From contig JANXSZ010000035.1 in NCBI GenBank assembly GCA_025356445.1, forward strand, positions 34,474 through 98,473: 64,000 nt of DNA. The letters are read 5' to 3'. This DNA comes from Betaproteobacteria bacterium. Lineage in GTDB: Bacteria > Pseudomonadota > Gammaproteobacteria > Burkholderiales > Burkholderiaceae_C. Within the stretch, counting starts at the first letter, position 1. Each line of letters begins with the position of its first letter. Below are positions 52,982 through 61,745 of this stretch, one piece after another. The translations under genes and the position numbers were made by a program. The notes under the pieces were generated by a model that ran no database searches, was not told where the DNA came from, and worked only from the letters and a program-made list of their open reading frames with translations.

Positions 52982-55087
52982 CTAGACCACCGCCTTGGGT
53001 GGCCATAAAAAACTTCCCGGCTGTTGCCGTAACCGCTGTAACACTGCCGTGCGCAGGCGCTTTCTGTCCACGCCACTCACACTGTGCGCCCGCAGCGCCA
53101 GTTGCAGGGCGAGGTAGAAGCTGATGGTCAGGTTCAATACGCCGATCAGCGGAATGGCTGCGACACACCACCAAAAATCGTGCGAAGTCCACATCTGCAT
53201 GCCCAGGGCAGCACCCGCTGCCGCCAATTGGCCGGTGGACAGTGTGACGTGGCGGGCCTCCAGTGCAGGGCCTAAGAACGCCAATATCGGCGGAATCAAC
53301 CCCAGCATGAAGCCCAGCGAAATATTGGATGCGAAGCCGGAGATATTGGCACGCATGAAGGTGGCCCAGCGGTCCGCACGGGTCACGCCCAGGAAGGCCG
53401 TGATACGTGGGTTGTAGCGCAGTGCAGAATCCAGCCGGTGCAGGACAAACCAGTTTTCTGCCCAGCCCGCTACCAGGCTGGAGGCGAACAACAGCACGCC
53501 AGTGAAGGCTGCAAACAGCAGAGTGGTGGGGTTGAGCAGGCTGAGCGTGTGCAGCACATAGGCGATATGGGCACTGTCGAGCACCGGGTGGCCCGAGGCT
53601 TTGTGCCATGCCCAGCTGGCCAGCACCACAGCCGGGGCGACCAAGCCCACGTTGCCCAGCACCGCCGCAACTTGTGAGCGCACGAGATGGGTGATTTCAT
53701 CCACAAAGTCTTCGATGGCGGTGCCGCCACTCAGGTCTTTGAGTTTGGCCGCCATGGCCGGCGCAGTCATCGCGGGTTGCTTGGTGGCCAGCGTCCAGTG
53801 CATGAGCTGGATAAAGACGAAGCTGAGGGCGTACACCCAGCCTGCGGCTATGCCCCCCCAAAATGCCGATAGCCCGAAGACCCCCAGCCCGAATTTCAGC
53901 AGCGTGGTGCCTGCCGTGGCGATGCCACCGCCGGCCGCTTGGCGCAACATTTGGGTGTATTCGGCGCGGTTGCGGGTGATGTAGTGCTCACCCGTTTCGG
54001 CGCTGCGTTCAGTCACTTTGGCTGCTAAAAGCGAGGAGTTGGCTGTAATCAGTGCACGCAGGCTGGCGCGTTCTTGGCCAATCGTGACCAGTTTGCCCAG
54101 CAGCCAGACTGTGGCCGCTTGGGGGGTTGGCGACAGCAGGCAGTCCATCAGGTCGCGCACGCGCAGCACGCGTTCGCGCAGTTGCCGCAAGCGGTACACC
54201 AAGCCCACCGAGATGCCGTTGGTCTCCAAATGGGCGTAGACGCCGTTGGTGGCTTGGCGACAAGCTTCCAGACGGTCTTTCAGCTGCTGTACGGCATTGG
54301 CAAGCGTTGCCTCTGGGGAGGCATCAAGTGCGGTTGACGTGCTGCTGGTTGTGTGCGCTTCACGGGACTGCTCAAACGCCAGCCGCAACCTGTCGGCATC
54401 CGCGGCCAGGGCGTGGAACGGTTGGTCGAACAGCGTGAGGCTGCTCATGCGCATGCGCAACTCGGGCGAAAAACCAATCGCACGGATTTGGCTGGCACAG
54501 TAAGTGATGGCCTCCAACAGCTCATGCTGCCACGGAGTGACACCGGCGTTGCTGGAGGTGATGACGGTACTGGGTGCTGTGAGGGGTGTTTCTGCGTCCC
54601 CCGGCGTTGCTGGGGAGTCTGGCACCAACGTTGCCGCAAAGGTGGCTGGGGTGCGCATCAATGCGGCCAGACGGGCCAGGGTTTTGTCGTCCAGCAGCGC
54701 CAGCCATTGGGCGTCAAAGGCGTGGGGCAGCGCCAGCAGGAACAGCTCGGACGCATCGTGGGTTTCGGGTGTGCCGGGCAGGATTTTGTGGCGCAGGCGC
54801 TCACTGAGTTCGCTCAAAAAGGCGGCCCGTGAGGCAAAACCGAAGTCGGCCAGCAGCGTTGCCACGTCCACGGTTTGGTTGAGTTGCCACCACCAGGCGC
54901 GCAGATGGCTTTGCAGGGTGGGTTGGGCGTCTACAGCATCTAAAAACAACTGCAAGCGGCTGACGGCAGCGGGTGCGGATCTGCGGTCGCCACGCACCCA
55001 GGCCAGCAAACGAATCAGCCACAAATGCCGCTGAGCCAGCGGGGCTTGGGGGTCAAGCTGCGTGAGCAGTTCGGGTAGGTTGGTCAT
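52982..55087 (-). CDS. Gcr-type membrane protein annotated as 'site-specific recombinase'
   Basis: 701 residues. The N-terminal half (about 1-330) is soluble and helical. The second half has seven or more TM helices (around 380-670: FGLGVFGLSAFWGGIAAGWVYALSFVFIQ, VGLVAPAVVLASWAWH, ISLGFMLGLIPPILAFLGP). It matches the Burkholderiales family often called site-specific recombinase Gcr, but no catalytic Ser/Tyr recombinase motif is visible and the architecture suggests an inner-membrane protein. Function unknown. The ATG at 55087 is chosen over the TTG at 55090. It is followed by thiL with a 19-bp gap. Confidence 0.8.
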   Translation of the reverse strand: MTNLPELLTQLDPQAPLAQRHLWLIRLLAWVRGDRRSAPAAVSRLQLFLDAVDAQPTLQSHLRAWWWQLNQTVDVATLLADFGFASRAAFLSELSERLRHKILPGTPETHDASELFLLALPHAFDAQWLALLDDKTLARLAALMRTPATFAATLVPDSPATPGDAETPLTAPSTVITSSNAGVTPWQHELLEAITYCASQIRAIGFSPELRMRMSSLTLFDQPFHALAADADRLRLAFEQSREAHTTSSTSTALDASPEATLANAVQQLKDRLEACRQATNGVYAHLETNGISVGLVYRLRQLRERVLRVRDLMDCLLSPTPQAATVWLLGKLVTIGQERASLRALITANSSLLAAKVTERSAETGEHYITRNRAEYTQMLRQAAGGGIATAGTTLLKFGLGVFGLSAFWGGIAAGWVYALSFVFIQLMHWTLATKQPAMTAPAMAAKLKDLSGGTAIEDFVDEITHLVRSQVAAVLGNVGLVAPAVVLASWAWHKASGHPVLDSAHIAYVLHTLSLLNPTTLLFAAFTGVLLFASSLVAGWAENWFVLHRLDSALRYNPRITAFLGVTRADRWATFMRANISGFASNISLGFMLGLIPPILAFLGPALEARHVTLSTGQLAAAGAALGMQMWTSHDFWWCVAAIPLIGVLNLTISFYLALQLALRAHSVSGVDRKRLRTAVLQRLRQQPGSFLWPPKAVV

Positions 55088-55113
55088 CAAAAAGAGGAGC
55101 TGCTTCGGCTTAT

Positions 55114-55548
55114 TCAGTGCAGTGTGCGAGGGCTTGGGCCAGCACCAGAGTCATCGCCCCGGCCTTTGTCGTTGCCCATCAGGTGGCTGAGTGCGTCCAG
55201 CACAAACATAGGCACGTCGGCATCAAACTTTTCGCCGTCTTCCGCCACGCAGAAAAAACTGCCGTGCATGGTGCCGGTGGCGGTGCGCAGTCGCGTGCCA
55301 CTGGTGTATTCAAACGATTGACCGGGATTGAGCAGGGGCTGCTGGCCTACCACGCCCAAACCTTTGATTTTTTCGTGGTGACCGTTGGCATCGTTCACGT
55401 TCCAGGTGCGCGATACCAGCTGTGCAGCCACAGAACCGGTGTTGGTGATGGTGATGGTGTACGAAAAAGTGTACAGGTCTTGCGCGGGGGCTGAGTGCTC
55501 TGGCAGGTACTGCGGATGCACTTCAACGCGGAATTGGTATTTGGACAT
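55114..55548 (-). CDS. apaG: ApaG family protein (Co2+/Mg2+ efflux-associated)
   Basis: 144 residues. A single Ig-like beta-sandwich: FRVEVHPQYLPEHSAPAQDLYTFSYTITITNTGS, SRTWNVNDANGHHEKIKGLGVVGQQPLLNPGQSFEYTSGTRLRTATGTMHGSFF. Deletions in Salmonella affect cobalt resistance and magnesium efflux, but the molecular role is open. The ATG at 55548 is chosen. The C-terminal ~18 residues after FVLDALSHLM are polar and not conserved. It is divergent from rpe. Confidence 0.93.
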   Translation of the reverse strand: MSKYQFRVEVHPQYLPEHSAPAQDLYTFSYTITITNTGSVAAQLVSRTWNVNDANGHHEKIKGLGVVGQQPLLNPGQSFEYTSGTRLRTATGTMHGSFFCVAEDGEKFDADVPMFVLDALSHLMGNDKGRGDDSGAGPSPRTLH

Positions 55549-55601
55549 AAGGCGAATAGTAAAGCGTAAAGCCGTAAGTACCGAGCAGCGACAATGGGGG
55601 A

Positions 55602-56294
55602 ATGAGCTCATCTACTCCCCCTACCTTCCGTATTGCCCCTTCCATTTTGTCTGCCGATTTTGCCCGTCTGGGTGATGAGGTGAAAAACGTCATCGCTGCC
55701 GGTGCTGACTGGATCCACTTTGATGTGATGGACAACCACTACGTGCCTAATCTGACCTTCGGCCCGATGATTTGTTCCGCGTTGAAGCCCCATGCCAAGA
55801 CGGCGGCTGGCGTGGCCGTGCCGATTGACGTGCATTTGATGGTGCAACCCGTGGATGCGCTGGCCGCTGCGTTCGCCGATGCGGGCGCTGACCTTATCAG
55901 CTTCCACCCCGAGGCCTCGGGCCATGTCCACCGCAGCGTGCAAGCGATCAAGAGCAAGGGCTGCAAAGCCGGTGTGGTGTTCAACCCTGCCACGCCGCTG
56001 GACGTGCTGGACTGGGTGATTGAGGACATCGATTTGATCCTCATCATGAGTGTCAACCCCGGTTTTGGCGGGCAAAGTTTCATTGATTCGGCACTGCGCA
56101 AGATCGAAGCCGCCCGTCAACGCATTGACGCGAGTGGCAAAGACATCCGCCTGGAAGTTGATGGCGGCATCAAAACCGACAACATTCGCCGCGTGGCCGA
56201 TGCCGGGGCAGACACCTTTGTGGCGGGCAGTGCGATTTTTGGCAAGCCGGATTACAAAAGCGTGATTGACGCGATGCGCTTGGCGCTGGGGTAA
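55602..56294 (+). CDS. rpe: Ribulose-phosphate 3-epimerase
   Basis: Interconverts ribulose-5-P and xylulose-5-P. 230 residues. TIM-barrel motifs: [81 protein letters not shown] and [30 protein letters not shown]. The ATG at 55602 lies in the short divergent space with apaG. gph lies about 1.5 kb downstream, beyond a leftward cardiolipin-synthase-like gene. Confidence 0.97.
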   Translation: MSSSTPPTFRIAPSILSADFARLGDEVKNVIAAGADWIHFDVMDNHYVPNLTFGPMICSALKPHAKTAAGVAVPIDVHLMVQPVDALAAAFADAGADLISFHPEASGHVHRSVQAIKSKGCKAGVVFNPATPLDVLDWVIEDIDLILIMSVNPGFGGQSFIDSALRKIEAARQRIDASGKDIRLEVDGGIKTDNIRRVADAGADTFVAGSAIFGKPDYKSVIDAMRLALG

Positions 56295-56312
56295 ACCGCC
56301 AAGGCCAGGGGG

Positions 56313-57698
56313 TTAAAGCTGAAAAGCCACCCACCGTACCAACCCTTCCACCAGCTCGCGCCCCAACCCTGGTGTGCGGAGTTGGTAAGGCTTGGCATGC
56401 TCTTGGTGCTGCGAAATCCATAGCGAAAAACGCTGTACCACGGCAGGGTCGTAGAACGCGACCATCAGTTCGTAGTTCAAAAACAAGCTGCGCTCGTCCA
56501 GGTTGGCGGAACCGACCAGGGCCAGATCGCTGTCAATCAAGATCGCTTTGGCGTGCACCATCTCGGGCAGCAGCCAGACGCGTGCGCCAGCAAAAACCAG
56601 TTCGCGCAAGGCGGCATGGCGAGCCACATCGGCCAAGCGGTGGTTCGATTGGTGAGGTAGCAGCAGGTCAACAGCCACACCACGCCGGGCTGCCAGCGTC
56701 AATGCCATCAACAAGGTTTGGTCTGGCACGAAGTAGGGCGTCACGGCCAGAATGCGGGTCTGCGCAGTGAAGCAACCCGACACCAACAGCGTGTAGACCG
56801 TGTCTTCTGCCTGATCGGGGCCACTGGGCACCAGCCGGGCCGTCTGGGTTGCTGTCGTTGTTGCTGCCATGCTGGGCACTGGTTGTGCTGTAGCTGGGGG
56901 TGATGTGCCCTGGGTGGCAAATGCCCAGTCGCGGTTGAAGCGTTGCTGTGCCTGCTGTGCCAATTCGCCATGCAAGTCAAAGGTGAGGTCAATCCAGACG
57001 GTTTTTTGCGGCCGCGATTGCGTATCGCCTTCAAAGTATTCCGCTGCCAGATTGCGTCCGCCACACCACAGCCGTTCGCTGTCCGCCACCACCATTTTGC
57101 GGTGGTTACGCAGGTTGGTGCGCCCGCGCAAGGGGGAGCTGAACGGTGGGACAAACAAAGCTACTTGCACGCCTGCTGCCGCGAGACGTTTCAAATTCGG
57201 ATGGCCACCTAAATACAAACCAATACCGTCAAGCAGGAGCCGAATTTTGACGCCAGCCTGAGCGCGAGCCATCAACTGCGCGGCGACTGCATCGCCCAGC
57301 GCGTCACGTCCCAAAATGAAGGTGCATATGTCCAACGTGTGCTGCGCACTGTCAATGGTTTGCCGCAAGGCTTGCAGTGCATGGGTGCCATCGCGGTGAA
57401 GCGTCAGCTGCGTGAAGCTGGCGGCGTCAGCGAGACCGAGGGCGGCGCTCAGCGAATCTGCCTTGTCATGTGATTTCACTCCCCGGCGCGTGCCCACCAC
57501 TTTGCGGCTGCCAAACACCAGGTAAATCGGTAATGCGATGTAAGGCACCAGCACCAGCGAAATCACCCAGGCAATGGCCGCCGAAGGCTGGCGGCGTTGC
57601 CTGAGTGTGTGCGAGGCGGTGGCGTAAATGGCCAAACCCAGCATCACGACCAGGCTGTGCAGGCTGAGCCAATGGCGGATGAAGAGGTCGAAGTGCAA
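56313..57698 (-). CDS. Cardiolipin synthase-like phospholipase D family enzyme
   Basis: 461 residues. Two N-terminal TM helices (about 10-28, 40-60) are followed by two HKD motifs: NHRKMVVADSERLWCGGRN and VHAKAILIDSDLALVGSANLDERS. A Thr/Ala/Gln-rich loop (about 270-300) interrupts the two halves. It probably condenses phosphatidylglycerol or phosphatidylethanolamine into cardiolipin at the inner membrane. It lies between rpe and gph on the other strand, so it interrupts that usual pair. Confidence 0.9.
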   Translation of the reverse strand: MHFDLFIRHWLSLHSLVVMLGLAIYATASHTLRQRRQPSAAIAWVISLVLVPYIALPIYLVFGSRKVVGTRRGVKSHDKADSLSAALGLADAASFTQLTLHRDGTHALQALRQTIDSAQHTLDICTFILGRDALGDAVAAQLMARAQAGVKIRLLLDGIGLYLGGHPNLKRLAAAGVQVALFVPPFSSPLRGRTNLRNHRKMVVADSERLWCGGRNLAAEYFEGDTQSRPQKTVWIDLTFDLHGELAQQAQQRFNRDWAFATQGTSPPATAQPVPSMAATTTATQTARLVPSGPDQAEDTVYTLLVSGCFTAQTRILAVTPYFVPDQTLLMALTLAARRGVAVDLLLPHQSNHRLADVARHAALRELVFAGARVWLLPEMVHAKAILIDSDLALVGSANLDERSLFLNYELMVAFYDPAVVQRFSLWISQHQEHAKPYQLRTPGLGRELVEGLVRWVAFQL

Positions 57699-57766
57699 AG
57701 CTAGGTTGAAGGTTCAATGGCCATAATGAATGCAATTGTTTGAACCCAACTTGTGTTGAGAGGCCT

Positions 57767-58474
57767 ATGACTGTAAACCTGTTTAATTTCTCCGCTGTCA
57801 TTGTTGACCTCGATGGCACCATGGTGGACACCTTGGGCGATTTTGAAGTCGCATTGAACCTGATGCTGGCAGAGCTTGCGCTGCCGTCTGTCAACCGTGC
57901 GCAGGTCGAGACGCGTGTGGGCAAAGGCTCTGAAAACTTGATTCAATCGGTCCTTGTGCTTGCTGGATTAGCGAAGAGTGCTATCGAAAAAGAAGCTATT
58001 GCAGCGCTGTTTCCGGCCGCACTGGCCAGTTACCAGCGCCATTACCTGGCGGTCAATGGCAAGCACTCACAGGTTTACCCCGGTGTGCTTGCGGGTTTGA
58101 AGGGCTTGCAGGCACAGGGGTTAAAGATGGCTTGCCTGACCAACAAGCCCACGGCTTTTGCGCTTCCGTTGCTCAAGGCCAAAGGGCTGGATGGATTTTT
58201 TGAGGTGGTGTTTGGCGGTGATGCGTTTGAGCGCAAGAAACCCGATCCTCTGCCCTTGCTCAAAACCTGCGAAGCGCTGGGCGTTACCCCGGGACGCACG
58301 TTGATGCTGGGGGATTCGAGCAACGATGCTCAAGCGGCGCGGTCTGCGGGTTGTCCGGTGGTGTTGGTCAGCTACGGCTACAACCATGGCGAGCCGGTAC
58401 AGGCCGTGGACTGTGATGCCGTGGTGGACACCTTGGACGATGTGGCCGCCGTGTTGGCGTGCTGGCCTGCTTGA
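57767..58474 (+). CDS. gph: Phosphoglycolate phosphatase (HAD family)
   Basis: Dephosphorylates 2-phosphoglycolate. 235 residues. Motif I VIVDLDGTMVDT supplies both catalytic Asp. The cap domain is at about 30-95, motif II is ACLTNKPTAF, and motif III/IV is FERKKPDPLPLL...LMLGDSSNDAQAARSAG. The ATG at 57767 has a GAGAGG Shine-Dalgarno. It contains a weak repeat-like stretch (57979-58009) in the cap. In the common beta-proteobacterial order rpe-gph-trpE this gene leads to the trp genes, but here two chalcone-isomerase-like genes intervene. Confidence 0.94.
   Translation: MTVNLFNFSAVIVDLDGTMVDTLGDFEVALNLMLAELALPSVNRAQVETRVGKGSENLIQSVLVLAGLAKSAIEKEAIAALFPAALASYQRHYLAVNGKHSQVYPGVLAGLKGLQAQGLKMACLTNKPTAFALPLLKAKGLDGFFEVVFGGDAFERKKPDPLPLLKTCEALGVTPGRTLMLGDSSNDAQAARSAGCPVVLVSYGYNHGEPVQAVDCDAVVDTLDDVAAVLACWPA
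57979..58009 (+). repeat. Weak GCTATC-type repeat copy in gph
   Basis: GCTATCGAAAAAGAAGCTAT followed by a GCAGCGCTG block. It resembles the family core but the encoded SAIEKEAIAAL is a plausible normal cap helix, so chance is possible. Confidence 0.3.
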
Positions 58475-58495
58475 TGGTCTGTGAGAAGAGGCTGT

Positions 58496-59122
58496 TCAGC
58501 GGTTTTGCCCAACGAGTTCAGCTGGTTTGCCCAGCAGCGCGTCTTTCAAGCGGTAGTCTGCGGGTGATTTACCCAGCCAGATGCGCATCATGCCGTTGAA
58601 GAATTCAGGGTCTTTGAAGGGCTCGCCTTGCACGACGCCTTTGATGGTGATGACCGTGCCAAGGCCGGGCACCCAATCCATGTTCAATGTATCGCCTGCT
58701 GTGAGTTTCTTTTGGTCGGCAAAAATTTGCCCCATGCGCATCAGGTGGCTCAGCATTTTGGTGAGTTCTGTGTAGGGCACGTTGTTTTCGATCCCTTTGG
58801 TGAACAGGCGTCCCAGCTCATTGGCATCAATCTCGCGCAGCATGGTGATGGTCATGCGCTTGCTGCCGTTGGCGAGCAGTATTTCTTCGGTGGTGCTCGC
58901 TTTTTTGTCCAGATACAGCGCTGCGGTGTAGACCTTGAACACGGCTTTGTAGCGGATACCTGCACCGTTGAGCTGCAAGTTCGCACCTTGGACCGTCTGG
59001 TTGTTTTCAATTTTGACGCCGCCCAGATCCATGGTGGATGCGGCTGCGACTGGGGGGCTAACAGCGCACAGCGACAGTGCGCAAATATTGGCGGACAGGG
59101 CAAAAAAACGTTGTATTTTCAT
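58496..59122 (-). CDS. Chalcone isomerase-like exported protein, copy 1
   Basis: 208 residues. A signal peptide (residues 1-27, VAAA) precedes a chalcone-isomerase-like domain: LNGAGIRYKAVFKVYTAALYLDKKASTTEEIL, TMLREIDANELGRLFTKGIENN, KGVVQGEPFKDPEFFNGMMRIWLGKSPADYRLKDALLG. Bacterial homologues are periplasmic and of unknown function; no flavonoid chemistry is implied. It is a tandem paralogue of the gene at 59249. Leftward, converging on gph. Confidence 0.85.
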   Translation of the reverse strand: MKIQRFFALSANICALSLCAVSPPVAAASTMDLGGVKIENNQTVQGANLQLNGAGIRYKAVFKVYTAALYLDKKASTTEEILLANGSKRMTITMLREIDANELGRLFTKGIENNVPYTELTKMLSHLMRMGQIFADQKKLTAGDTLNMDWVPGLGTVITIKGVVQGEPFKDPEFFNGMMRIWLGKSPADYRLKDALLGKPAELVGQNR

Positions 59123-59248
59123 AAGACTCCCGAAGATGTGTGGTCACAAAATCGATTGTCTGATAACCAAATTTCCCATGCAACAAAACGTTATGTACTG
59201 CTGTGCGTGCGATTGTGACAATTGTTACGGATTGCCCAAAAATGCAGC

Positions 59249-59896
59249 TTAAAAAGTTTTGTCTACGTCAGGTTTGCCCAGCAAAGCATCTCTCAGTTTG
59301 TAGTCGGCAGGTGATTTGCCCAGCCAAATGCGCAGCAGTGCGGTAAAAAATTCGGGCTCTTTGAATGGTTCGCCTTGCGCAACACCTTTGACGGTGATCA
59401 CTGTGCCTACGCTCGGTGTCCAGTCCAGCAGAAAGACCTCACCAGGCAGTAATTTTTTCTGGTTGGCAAAAATCTGGCCCATGCGTACCAGGTCAGGGAT
59501 GAGGCGGGCCATGTCGCTGCGCGGCACGTTGTCTTCGACCCCTCGGGTGAAGAGTTTGCCCAACTCATTGGAGTCAATCTCGCGCAGCATGGTGATGCTG
59601 AGGCGCTTTGCCCCTGGGCTTTGCAGCACCTCATCCACCGTGCTGGCTTTTTTGCCCAGGTACAGCGCTGCCAAGTAGATTTTGAAGACGGCTTTGTAGC
59701 GCACGCCCGCACCATTCAGTTGCAAGGTGTTGCCGCGCAGGTCTTGGCTGTCTTCCACCTTGATGCCTGCCACCGTCACGGTGGCGGCCTGGCTGCTGGG
59801 TGCACCTGCTACGCACAGCAGGCCCAGGCTTATCCCCATGGCCCCTATGGCGCGGTGCAGGCCAGGAAATGCCCACAAAAAGCGTTGCAACAACAT
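59249..59896 (-). CDS. Chalcone isomerase-like exported protein, copy 2
   Basis: 215 residues with a longer signal segment (residues 1-38, ending SSQAA). The same domain as copy 1 shows LNGAGVRYKAVFKIYLAALYLGKKAST, ITMLREIDSNELGKLFTRGVEDN and KGVAQGEPFKEPEFFTALLRIWLGKSPADYKLRDALLGKP. The two are roughly two-thirds identical by eye. The ATG at 59896 has GGAG about 5 bases upstream. It is upstream of copy 1 and divergent from the trp leader. Confidence 0.85.
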   Translation of the reverse strand: MLLQRFLWAFPGLHRAIGAMGISLGLLCVAGAPSSQAATVTVAGIKVEDSQDLRGNTLQLNGAGVRYKAVFKIYLAALYLGKKASTVDEVLQSPGAKRLSITMLREIDSNELGKLFTRGVEDNVPRSDMARLIPDLVRMGQIFANQKKLLPGEVFLLDWTPSVGTVITVKGVAQGEPFKEPEFFTALLRIWLGKSPADYKLRDALLGKPDVDKTF

Positions 59897-60010
59897 GCAG
59901 TCTCCATTAAAAAAGTACGGTCGTGCGATTTTAGAAGACCTGAACAATGGGAGGGCTTTTCCGCAGAGTTAAGCCATTTCTGGGTCAGGGCTTTTGCTAC
60001 ACTGTGAGCC

Positions 60011-60097
60011 ATGTTTATTCGTCGCAACATCCCCACAGGCGCTATGCCAGGTCGTCAAGACCGGGGAGCATGGCTTTGGCGTAAGCCAGTCCATTAA
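60011..60097 (+). CDS. trpL: Candidate trp operon leader peptide TrpL (28 aa)
   Basis: A short reading frame of 28 codons, 136 bases upstream of trpE, with two Trp codons near its end (Trp-Leu-Trp at residues 21-23; TGG at 60071 and 60077), followed by Arg-Lys and a TAA. Trp is rare, so two in a leader just before trpE is characteristic of attenuation. The Trp codons lie in a hairpin (TGGCTT with AAGCCA, 60071-60088). Shine-Dalgarno at 60011 is weak (GTGAG, 2 bases away). The internal ATG at 60044 with AGGCG is an alternative start. Not experimentally known. Confidence 0.65.
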   Translation: MFIRRNIPTGAMPGRQDRGAWLWRKPVH

Positions 60098-60210
60098 GTT
60101 GTCGATGCGTGCAGGTGCCTTGGGGTGACTTGCACACCCCGCCCACCTCCCGCATTTTCCTCTCGCTGAGGAGGGGGCACCTGAATAAACAAACGCAGCA
60201 CACCGTGCTG
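60071..60210 (+). promoter_or_regulatory. trpE attenuator region
   Basis: Competing pairings are visible: hairpin 1, TGGCTT/AAGCCA (60071-60088) over the Trp codons; hairpin 2, AGGTG-GGGGTG/CACCCC-CACCT (60113-60148) followed by TTTT at 60155-60158; and a long-range pairing CAGGTGCC/GGCACCTG (60112-60119, 60176-60183) that excludes hairpin 2. A last hairpin CAGCAC-ACC-GTGCTG lies at 60196-60210. Ribosome stalling at Trp codons could choose between them. The U-tract is weak, so the exact mechanism is inferred. Confidence 0.55.
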
Positions 60211-60233
60211 TTGGCTCTGGAGATTCCCCCGTG

Positions 60234-61742
60234 ATGACCGAACTTGAATTCAAAAGCCTGAGTGCCCAAGGTTTCAACCGCATTCCTTTGCTCGTTGAAG
60301 CTTTTGCGGACTTGGAAACGCCCTTATCCCTGTACCTGAAGCTGGCTTTTGCCAAAGACGGCGGCAAATACAGCTTTTTGCTGGAATCTGTGGTCGGCGG
60401 TGAGCGCTTTGGCCGCTACAGTTTCATCGGTTTGCCTGCCCGTACGCTGGTGCGCGCGAGTGGCTTTGGTGCTGAGGCCAAAACCGAGGTGGTACGCGAT
60501 GGTGTCGTCATTGAGACCGCCAGCGGTAACCCGCTGGACTTCATTGCGGCCTACCAGCAGCGCTTCAAAGTCGCCTTGCGTGCGGGTCTGCCGCGCTTTT
60601 GCGGTGGCTTGGCAGGTTATTTTGGCTACGACGCGGTGCGCCATATCGAAAAGAAGCTGGAAGCCACTTGCCCGCCCGACACCTTGGGTTGCCCCGACAT
60701 CTTGCTGTTGCAATGCGAGGAGTTGGCTGTCATCGACAACCTCTCGGGCAAGCTTTATTTGATCGTCTATGCAGACCCCAGCCAGCCCGAAGCGTTTGGC
60801 AACGCCAAAAAGCGGCTGCGCGAGCTGAAAGAACTGCTGAAGTATTCCGTCAGCGCCCCGGTGATTCGCCAAACCGAGAGCTACCCGGCAGAGCGTGATT
60901 TTGCCAAGGCGGATTACCTCAAAGCGGTGATAGCGGCCAAGGAGCTGATTGCGGGTGGCGACTTCATGCAGGTGCAAATCGGCCAGCGCATCAAAAAACG
61001 CTATACCGAGTCCCCGCTGTCGCTCTACCGGGCGTTGCGTTCGCTGAACCCCAGCCCTTATATGTACTACTACCACTTTGGGGACTTCCATGTGGTGGGG
61101 GCATCACCCGAGATTCTGGTGCGGCAAGAAGCGGTGGAACACAAGGGCAAGCCCGCACAGAAAATCACCATCCGCCCACTGGCCGGTACACGTCCTCGTG
61201 CGTCCTCCCCTGAGGCCGACAAAGCCACCGAGCACGAGCTGATTAACGACCCCAAAGAGCGTGCTGAGCATGTCATGCTGATTGATCTGGCCCGCAACGA
61301 CATTGGCCGTATCGCCCAAACCGGCACGGTGAAAGTGACGGAAGCCTTTGCCGTCGAGCGCTACAGCCATGTGATGCACATTGTCAGCAACGTGGAAGGT
61401 ATCTTGAACGAAGGCATGACCAACATGGACGTGCTGCGGGCCACCTTCCCCGCAGGCACTTTGACGGGCGCACCCAAAGTCCACGCGATGGAGTTGATCG
61501 ACAAATTCGAGCCTACCAAACGCGGCATCTACGGCGGCGCGTGCGGCTACCTGAGCTTTGCGGGCGACATGGACGTGGCGATTGCGATCCGCACCGGCAT
61601 CATCAAAGACGGCATGCTGTACGTGCAAGCTGCCGCTGGCGTGGTGGCCGATTCGGTGCCCGAACTGGAATGGAAAGAGACCGAGCACAAGGCGCGTGCA
61701 TTGCTGAGGGCCTCTGAGTTGGTGGAAGAGGGGATGGAGTAA
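60234..61742 (+). CDS. trpE: Anthranilate synthase component I
   Basis: The chorismate-binding subunit of tryptophan synthesis; partner of TrpG. 502 residues. LLESVVGGERFGRYSFIG carries the Trp feedback site (Ser-type LLES element). MQVQIGQRIKK, SPYMYYYHFGDFHVVGASPEILVR, ITIRPLAGTRPR and the C-terminal FPAGTLTGAPKVHAMELIDKFEPTKRG follow. The ATG at 60234 is chosen; a GTG at 60231 is in frame. Preceded by the trpL-type leader and followed by aroQ, GxxExxY and trpG. Confidence 0.97.
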   Translation: MTELEFKSLSAQGFNRIPLLVEAFADLETPLSLYLKLAFAKDGGKYSFLLESVVGGERFGRYSFIGLPARTLVRASGFGAEAKTEVVRDGVVIETASGNPLDFIAAYQQRFKVALRAGLPRFCGGLAGYFGYDAVRHIEKKLEATCPPDTLGCPDILLLQCEELAVIDNLSGKLYLIVYADPSQPEAFGNAKKRLRELKELLKYSVSAPVIRQTESYPAERDFAKADYLKAVIAAKELIAGGDFMQVQIGQRIKKRYTESPLSLYRALRSLNPSPYMYYYHFGDFHVVGASPEILVRQEAVEHKGKPAQKITIRPLAGTRPRASSPEADKATEHELINDPKERAEHVMLIDLARNDIGRIAQTGTVKVTEAFAVERYSHVMHIVSNVEGILNEGMTNMDVLRATFPAGTLTGAPKVHAMELIDKFEPTKRGIYGGACGYLSFAGDMDVAIAIRTGIIKDGMLYVQAAAGVVADSVPELEWKETEHKARALLRASELVEEGME

Positions 61743-61745
61743 ACC

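Noticed and set aside
52963..53076. Extended start for ThiL into the upstream gene
   Set aside because: It overlaps the 3' end of the Gcr gene and adds no conserved residues.
60113..60148. Simple strong intrinsic terminator before trpE
   Set aside because: Only four T follow, 7 bases after the stem; I therefore list the area as a candidate attenuator, not as a terminator.
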